Positions 29,097 to 33,469 of a DNA stretch of 33,469 nt are shown one piece after another (positions within the stretch are counted from its first letter, which is position 1; every line of letters begins with the position of its first letter). Below the pieces are notes generated by a model, which saw only the letters and a program-made list of their open reading frames with translations, ran no database searches and was not told the DNA's origin. A program made the translations under genes and the position numbers. Origin of the DNA: a virus; the IMG/VR virus record IMGVR_UViG_3300021440_000081, positions 1 to 33,469 of that record; one strand, given 5' to 3'.

Positions 29097-29159
29097 TCAA
29101 TCCCGCCCTCGGGTCTGCGCTTCGCGGCATTCGACCAGGGGCCACTTTAAAGCGAGCTT
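29065..29159 (+). promoter_or_regulatory. Long RNA stem that would hide the helicase ribosome site
   Basis: Arms of 18 bases, AAGCTCGCTTTGATGTGG (29065-29082) and CCACTTTAAAGCGAGCTT (29142-29159). In RNA 17 of 18 positions pair (one as G-U). The right arm contains GCGAG, the only ribosome-site-like sequence before ATG 29163. The 59-base loop includes TCCCGCCCTC (29101-29110), complementary to 28752-28761, and a small CGC/GCG hairpin. Confidence 0.7.
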
Positions 29160-29162
29160 AAT

Positions 29163-30668
29163 ATGCAGTTATCCGACCTGCGACCACACCAGCAGAAAAC
29201 AATTTCCATGCTGCGTGCCGACTGGAAAAGTCATAAAACACACCTGATCAACGCCCCATGTGGTTTCGGTAAGACGGCCCTTGCGTCCTATCTGGCCCAG
29301 GCATTCGCGGCAGCAGGACTGCAGGTTGTATTTGTCGCCCCGTATATAACCTTGGTTGACCAGACCTACAAACGTTTCCAGGAGTACGGACACACCGATC
29401 TATCGGTAATTTGGAGAGACGACCCAAGGCACGACCCGCGAGCCATGGTTCAGATAGCCAGCGCAGACACCATAATCCGCCGTGATTGGCCGTCCAAGTG
29501 CCAAGTGATCATATGGGATGAGTGCCACCGTATGAAGAAAAAACTTCTTGAAATGGTGGATGGGATGGATTTTAAAACCATTGGGCTCACCGCCACCCCA
29601 TTCAGCCCATGGCTAGGCAAACATTACTCAAACTTAATCAAACCAGTCACAACCCGCGAAATGATCGATGGCAAATGGCTCACACCGTTTGAGATTTACG
29701 CCCCATGCTCTCCTGATTTATCTGGCGCCAAGATGCGTACCAATGAATTTGGCGAGAAAGACTACTCAGAGGCGTTCGCGGCTGAGGTTATGGGCGATGC
29801 CAAGATCATTGGGAATATTACCGAAAACTGGCTAAAGAACGGAGACAACCGGCAAACTATTGGTTTTGCTCCATCTGTATCCACCGCCAACGCCTACACA
29901 GTCGAATTTAGGAACGCCGGTATAACTGCAGAGGTCGTTACCGCAGAAACTCCAACAGAAGAGCGCCAGGTGATTTTCAGGCGTTTTGAGCAAGGTATCG
30001 TGAAGGTAATCTGGAATGTTGGCGTTTTGGGGGCCGGGTTCGATTCAGACGTGCGCTGCATCATTTGGGCTAGACCAACAAAATCCGAGACAGTATGGAT
30101 ACAGGGAACCATGCGGGGCAGCCGACCGGCACCTGGCAAAAATGAGTGCCTGCTGTTCGACCACTCGGGCACTTATTTGAGCCTTGGCGACCCGGAAGAC
30201 ATAGAATATTTTGAGCTTTTCAGCGAAGACGCGGAAGAGGTAAAAAATCGCGTAAAGCAAAAAGAGGAACGCCAGGAAAAAATAGGAAAAATTTGCAGCA
30301 ATTGCGGATATGCAAAACAGCCTGGCGAATATATGTGTAAGAAGTGTGGGCACAAGCCATTAGCGGGGGAGTTTATCGACGGGATAGATGAAACCAGGGA
30401 GATAGTAAAAGCGACCGGTAAGGTAAAAGCGAAATCTAGAGAGGAAAAGTTTCAATTCTGGCTAGAATTAAAAGGCTATCAGCGCGAGCGTGCCGCAGCA
30501 GGCAAACCGGCAAAAGACGGCTATATTGCAAACATTTATCGCGATTGGTGCGGATGCTGGCCAAAAGACATGCCTAAAGGCGAAAAGCCTCCGGGCATAG
30601 AGGTTCGCAACTTCATAAAATATAAAAATATAAAATGGGCGAAGGGCAAAAAAAATGCGAACGGTTGA
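29163..30668 (+). CDS. DEAD/DEAH-type superfamily 2 helicase, replication operon
   Basis: 501 residues. Motif I A-P-C-G-F-G-K-T (31-38), motif II D119-E-C-H122, motif III T143-A-T-P-F, and motif VI Q-G-T-M-R-G-S-R near 325 define an SF2 DEXH helicase. A C-terminal zinc-finger of C-x2-C...C-x2-C type (about 377-398) follows, then a conserved-looking Y-I-A-N-I-Y-R-D-W-C-G-C-W-P. This type accompanies a P4-like primase in several lambdoid and Pseudomonas phages and is thought to act in replication initiation. ATG 29163 lies 3 bases beyond the long stem. The end overlaps the primase start by 14 bases. Confidence 0.88.
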   Translation: MQLSDLRPHQQKTISMLRADWKSHKTHLINAPCGFGKTALASYLAQAFAAAGLQVVFVAPYITLVDQTYKRFQEYGHTDLSVIWRDDPRHDPRAMVQIASADTIIRRDWPSKCQVIIWDECHRMKKKLLEMVDGMDFKTIGLTATPFSPWLGKHYSNLIKPVTTREMIDGKWLTPFEIYAPCSPDLSGAKMRTNEFGEKDYSEAFAAEVMGDAKIIGNITENWLKNGDNRQTIGFAPSVSTANAYTVEFRNAGITAEVVTAETPTEERQVIFRRFEQGIVKVIWNVGVLGAGFDSDVRCIIWARPTKSETVWIQGTMRGSRPAPGKNECLLFDHSGTYLSLGDPEDIEYFELFSEDAEEVKNRVKQKEERQEKIGKICSNCGYAKQPGEYMCKKCGHKPLAGEFIDGIDETREIVKATGKVKAKSREEKFQFWLELKGYQRERAAAGKPAKDGYIANIYRDWCGCWPKDMPKGEKPPGIEVRNFIKYKNIKWAKGKKNANG

Positions 30669-31614
30669 TGCTGTGGTTGGTAATTGGGAGCTGGTATTTA
30701 GTCGTTACGGCCTTCCGTGGATAACCGGAAATAAGCACATTGACTGTCCCATCTGCGGTAGTAAAAAATCATTTAGGATTGACAACAAAAACGGCAATGG
30801 TACGTTTATTTGCAAGTGTGAAGCCGGTAATGGTTGGAAGTTGCTAACTTTAACTACGGGAAAGGAATTCAAGGAGCTTGCAAAGGAGATTGATTTAATA
30901 CTTGGCAATGACAGCAGTCCGGTTGATAAAGTTAAAGCTGTCGTTGTCGATAAGCCTCACCGCATAACGTCTCCAAAAGCAATGGAGAGGGAGCGAGATT
31001 ATTTTATCTCACTGCAAAAAATAAAAGGTACACAGGCGCAAGATTATTTTCACTCTAGGGGCATCTATTTAAGCCCTCGCGCTGGGGTTAGATATTCTCC
31101 TGGCGAGTTTGATTATGACGAAAACAGAAAAATACCATGCATTTATTCAATAGCATCTAATGAATATGGCGAGCCTGTTTTTAAGCATTTGACCTATATT
31201 GAAAATGGCCAAAAGGCAAAGATTGAAACTGTTCGTAAGATGCACACAATACAGGATTATCCAGGCAGTGTTGCCATAAAGCTGTTTGAGCACTCAAGCG
31301 TTTTAGGTGTTGGAGAGGGCATAGAATCATGCCTAAGCGCCGCACATATTTACAGGATGCCTGTGTGGTCAACTCTAAATGCAAACCTAATGCAGAGGTT
31401 TAGGGCGCCAACTGGAGTAACAGGGCTTTATATATTTGCCGACAACGATAAAAACGGAACGGGGCTTGCTGCAGCGTTTTCATGTGGCCGCGCTAATATT
31501 ATGGCAAAAAACGACGTGCAGAATGTGTTCATACGATGGCCTGCAAAACTAAATGACTTCAACGACATGCTAACTGGTGGCGATGAGGTTATAGAGTGGG
31601 TTTTGACAAAATAG
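30655..31614 (+). CDS. DNA primase with P4-type zinc ribbon and Toprim domain
   Basis: 319 residues. The zinc site is C31-x2-C34...C53-x-C55 in D-C-P-I-C-G-S-K-K-S-F and F-I-C-K-C-E-A-G-N-G-W. The Toprim domain has V-G-E-G-I-E-S near 219 (catalytic Glu) and F-A-D-N-D-K-N-G near 261 (D-x-D), and ends with D-F-N-D-M-L, characteristic of phage and plasmid primases. It lacks a fused helicase domain, which the upstream SF2 helicase may replace. GAAGGGC precedes the start, within the helicase 3' end. Confidence 0.9.
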   Translation: MRTVDAVVGNWELVFSRYGLPWITGNKHIDCPICGSKKSFRIDNKNGNGTFICKCEAGNGWKLLTLTTGKEFKELAKEIDLILGNDSSPVDKVKAVVVDKPHRITSPKAMERERDYFISLQKIKGTQAQDYFHSRGIYLSPRAGVRYSPGEFDYDENRKIPCIYSIASNEYGEPVFKHLTYIENGQKAKIETVRKMHTIQDYPGSVAIKLFEHSSVLGVGEGIESCLSAAHIYRMPVWSTLNANLMQRFRAPTGVTGLYIFADNDKNGTGLAAAFSCGRANIMAKNDVQNVFIRWPAKLNDFNDMLTGGDEVIEWVLTK

Positions 31615-31654
31615 CTATTTCACGAATTAATTCACTTTTCGAGGATGACGACAA

Positions 31655-32569
31655 ATGAAAAACGACAAGACACAACAAGCACAGAAGAACATATACGATA
31701 TGTTAAAAGATGTTTTATACCAGGCGATAATGGTAATCGCATATCGTGACGGCGATGTTTCCAATGAAAATGGCAACTACGCAACAACCGATTGCGATTC
31801 ATTAATTCGACTTGAGTCGGCACTTTGCGAATACCTCGGAACAAGCAGCGATGACATAGATATGCAGGAGGCACTCTCACGTCTCGAATCCATGTATTTC
31901 CCATATGGGGTAAATCCTGCGCCAAATATGCAGCTAATTTTGACAGCTTTAAGTCACGCAGAAACAATATGCGATAGAGTGCCACCACTTTGCCATTTGC
32001 CGAATTTGCGAGCGCCTATTGAGCTTCAGGAAATAGGCAGGCTGGTTAACTTTCAGGAGGATAGCGGGCATCATGGATATGCACTAATCAATGACGCAAA
32101 ACAGCATGTTAAAAACCTAATAAAATTTTATAGCGGAGCGATTGGACACCAACTTCAGGAAGGACACGAGAAACCAAATAAAACACAGCAAAAAACTTCT
32201 GAAATAGAAGAGCTGGAAAGCTTAAAGGATGCGTATGCCGCCCTTTTTAATAAGAGAGCAATGCGAGTTCATGACCTACAGGGAAAAGTTAGAGAAGCGC
32301 TGGACAAGAAATCATGCCCAGGAATTTTTATGCAAATTGCTTCTGATGCAATTCTTGAGCATGGATGTGGTGAGCTGGCAGATACCGCATATAAATTGCA
32401 AAGGACAGAATCAGAGCGAGACGACGCGATAAGGGCAGCAGCTAAGATTGCAAACGCGTTTCAGGATTTGTACAACGACTGCGGCGAAGACCCACAAATT
32501 AAAGCGGCATACAAAAAGGTTGAAACCCTAATTTCTGACTATGCCGGACTTGAGGGACTGCGCTTATGA
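31655..32569 (+). CDS. Unknown early protein with helical C-terminal half
   Basis: 304 residues from ATG 31655, with GAGG about 9 bases upstream. The N-terminal 160 residues look like a compact helical domain; the rest (about 185-300) has long charged helices, likely coiled coil (S-E-I-E-E-L-E-S-L-K-D-A-Y-A-A-L-F, then Y-K-L-Q-R-T-E-S-E-R-D-D-A-I-R-A-A). Such large unknown proteins with a repeating E-R-D-D-A-I-R pattern are common in early phage operons. Its stop overlaps the next ATG (ATGA). Confidence 0.65.
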   Translation: MKNDKTQQAQKNIYDMLKDVLYQAIMVIAYRDGDVSNENGNYATTDCDSLIRLESALCEYLGTSSDDIDMQEALSRLESMYFPYGVNPAPNMQLILTALSHAETICDRVPPLCHLPNLRAPIELQEIGRLVNFQEDSGHHGYALINDAKQHVKNLIKFYSGAIGHQLQEGHEKPNKTQQKTSEIEELESLKDAYAALFNKRAMRVHDLQGKVREALDKKSCPGIFMQIASDAILEHGCGELADTAYKLQRTESERDDAIRAAAKIANAFQDLYNDCGEDPQIKAAYKKVETLISDYAGLEGLRL

Positions 32570-32691
32570 TCATTTATCTGGAGTCAGGAAGTCGCCTCCG
32601 ACATGTGGAACAGGTCGAACCCGGTAGAGTCAGCATTAGACGTAAAGGGAGTGTATTTAAACTTTTTGGCGGGAGAACTGGCTCGCTTTAG
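32566..32691 (+). CDS. Possible 41-residue overlapping-frame peptide
   Basis: ATG 32566 overlaps the preceding stop (ATGA), the coupling seen throughout this genome, and opens a basic 41-residue frame ending at TAG 32689. It overlaps the longer gene at 32603 in another frame for 89 bases. It might be a genuine overlapping gene or the reason the 32603 gene is translated (coupled re-initiation). Confidence 0.3.
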   Translation: MIIYLESGSRLRHVEQVEPGRVSIRRKGSVFKLFGGRTGSL

Positions 32692-32854
32692 GTTGCGCGT
32701 AATGGTTACAGAGAAAGGATTAACAATTCACGAAGCATGCCCAACCGATGAAGAAACAGGCGATGAAATAGAAAGGCTTCTGAGACAGTGCAGGCTGCAC
32801 ACGCAAGACCTCACCGAATTTTACAAAAAACGACTGTCGCCAGCACATGGATAA
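32603..32854 (+). CDS. Unknown small early protein
   Basis: 83 residues from ATG 32603, which lacks a clear ribosome site. Contains W-N-R-S-N-P-V-E-S-A-L-D and a charged helical C-terminus (D-E-E-T-G-D-E-I-E-R-L-L-R-Q). It overlaps the following gene by 8 bases. Unrecognised. Confidence 0.55.
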   Translation: MWNRSNPVESALDVKGVYLNFLAGELARFRLRVMVTEKGLTIHEACPTDEETGDEIERLLRQCRLHTQDLTEFYKKRLSPAHG

Positions 32855-33122
32855 AATACCCTTTGCCGAAAACCTGGCGCAGTACCTGCCGGGTAGTTAT
32901 AACAATAACCTAGCGCTTTTAAACGAAATTCAAATGCAGGCCATGCACGAGGACAACCGGCGCTGGCGATTGGCCGAGCAGCGCTACCAGGAGCGGAAGG
33001 ATGCCGCTAACGAGGCGGAGTTAACAAAGGCCACGCCGCCGCATCAACCGCCTGAGAGAAAAGCACAAATAGCTATTGCGTTAAGCGTAAAATGTGGTAA
33101 GGTTAGGTTAACTAATCAATAA
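32847..33122 (+). CDS. Unknown small early protein
   Basis: 91 residues. The first part (L-P-G-S-Y-N-N-N-L-A-L-L-N-E-I-Q) is followed by a charged helix (E-D-N-R-R-W-R-L-A-E-Q-R-Y-Q-E-R-K-D-A-A-N-E-A-E-L). It overlaps the preceding gene and ends 12 bases before the repeat-protein start. Unrecognised. Confidence 0.6.
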   Translation: MDKIPFAENLAQYLPGSYNNNLALLNEIQMQAMHEDNRRWRLAEQRYQERKDAANEAELTKATPPHQPPERKAQIAIALSVKCGKVRLTNQ

Positions 33123-33134
33123 CGAGAAAATAAA

Positions 33135-33469
33135 ATGAAGTACGAACTAACCAAAAACACAAAAACATTTTTCGGTAAAACTCTGTACCAAATTCGCGCC
33201 CTAGTTGCCATCACCGCTATAGGAGTTCAGGTTGGCGATCTTGGCGGTTACATTGAGCGTGAAAGCTGTCTGTCACATTATGGCGATGCCTGGGTGTCCG
33301 GCAATGCCTGGGTGTACGGCGATGCCCAGGTGTCCGGCAATTCCCAGGTGTCCGGCAATGCCCAGGTGTCCGGCAATGCCCGGGTGTACGGCAATGCCCA
33401 GGTGTCCGGCGATGCCCAGGTGTACGGCAATGCCCAGGTCGGCAATGCCCGGGTGTCCGGCAATGCCCG
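33135..33469 (+). CDS. Hexapeptide-repeat protein, N-terminal part (gene runs off the window end)
   Basis: ATG 33135 with GAG upstream. The first 45 residues are a non-repeat head typical of this family (K-T-L-Y-Q-I-R-A-L, then V-G-D-L-G-G-Y-I-E-R-E-S-C-L-S), followed by about eleven six-residue beta-helix units. One unit is a residue short (A-Q-V-G-N-A) and one has Ser for Ala (G-N-S-Q). The last two bases plus window base 1 complete an Arg codon that continues in register into the gene end at 1-460. Function unknown; it stands between early genes and the nin-like genes. Confidence 0.85.
   Translation, partial: MKYELTKNTKTFFGKTLYQIRALVAITAIGVQVGDLGGYIERESCLSHYGDAWVSGNAWVYGDAQVSGNSQVSGNAQVSGNARVYGNAQVSGDAQVYGNAQVGNARVSGNA
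33283..33469 (+). repeat. 18-base tandem repeat continuing at the window start
   Basis: Ten to eleven units with the same three variable codons as 2-253. A 3-base deletion at about 33439 shortens one unit while keeping the frame. Confidence 0.95.

Overview
This window looks like the complete genome of a small (about 33.5 kb) P22-like podovirus, probably infecting a gammaproteobacterium. It carries the full P22 morphogenesis order: small and large terminase, portal, scaffold, coat, gp4-like and gp10-like neck proteins, tail needle, three ejection proteins, and a tailspike with a P22-type head-binding domain. It also has lambdoid nin-type genes (NinB, NinG), an ERF/YqaJ recombination pair and a P22-Cro-like regulator. 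Both window ends lie inside one hexapeptide-repeat gene. Joining the last base to the first keeps both the reading frame and the 18-base repeat register, so the sequence is best read as a circular or circularly permuted molecule opened inside that gene.

Layout. 1-2368: end of the repeat protein, NinB, a conserved unknown, NinG, a tiny membrane protein and a MarR-type regulator. 2438-4847: an accessory block with leftward unknown genes, two of them behind promoters that share one palindromic operator, and a rightward Acb2-like cyclic-oligonucleotide sponge (anti-CBASS). 4847-6351: lysis cassette (several small membrane proteins around a GH108 muramidase). 6476-24503: packaging, capsid, neck, ejection and tailspike genes on the + strand, with a lectin-like protein and an SGNH esterase unusually placed between the terminase subunits. 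24508-27215: leftward early operons (an unknown; YqaJ exonuclease, ERF annealing protein and four small coupled genes) driven by two near-copy promoters. 27282-27669: control region with a Cro-like gene. 27754-28402: three small early genes ending at a terminator. 28426-29162: a 735-base region without a convincing gene but rich in hairpins, with a candidate promoter at each end and a 13-codon leader peptide that overlaps a long stem covering the helicase start. 29163-33122: helicase, primase and unknown early genes, leading into the repeat protein.

How it works together: leftward transcription supplies recombination functions; rightward transcription supplies Cro, replication (helicase plus P4-type primase), nin-like recombination and anti-defence functions; the late block makes particles and lyses the cell. 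No CI-type repressor and no integrase is visible. The phage is therefore either strictly lytic, a decayed temperate phage, or controlled in another way. The structured region before the helicase is placed like the immunity region of satellite phage P4, where control is by RNA; that possibility is the most interesting open question here, but it rests on inference.
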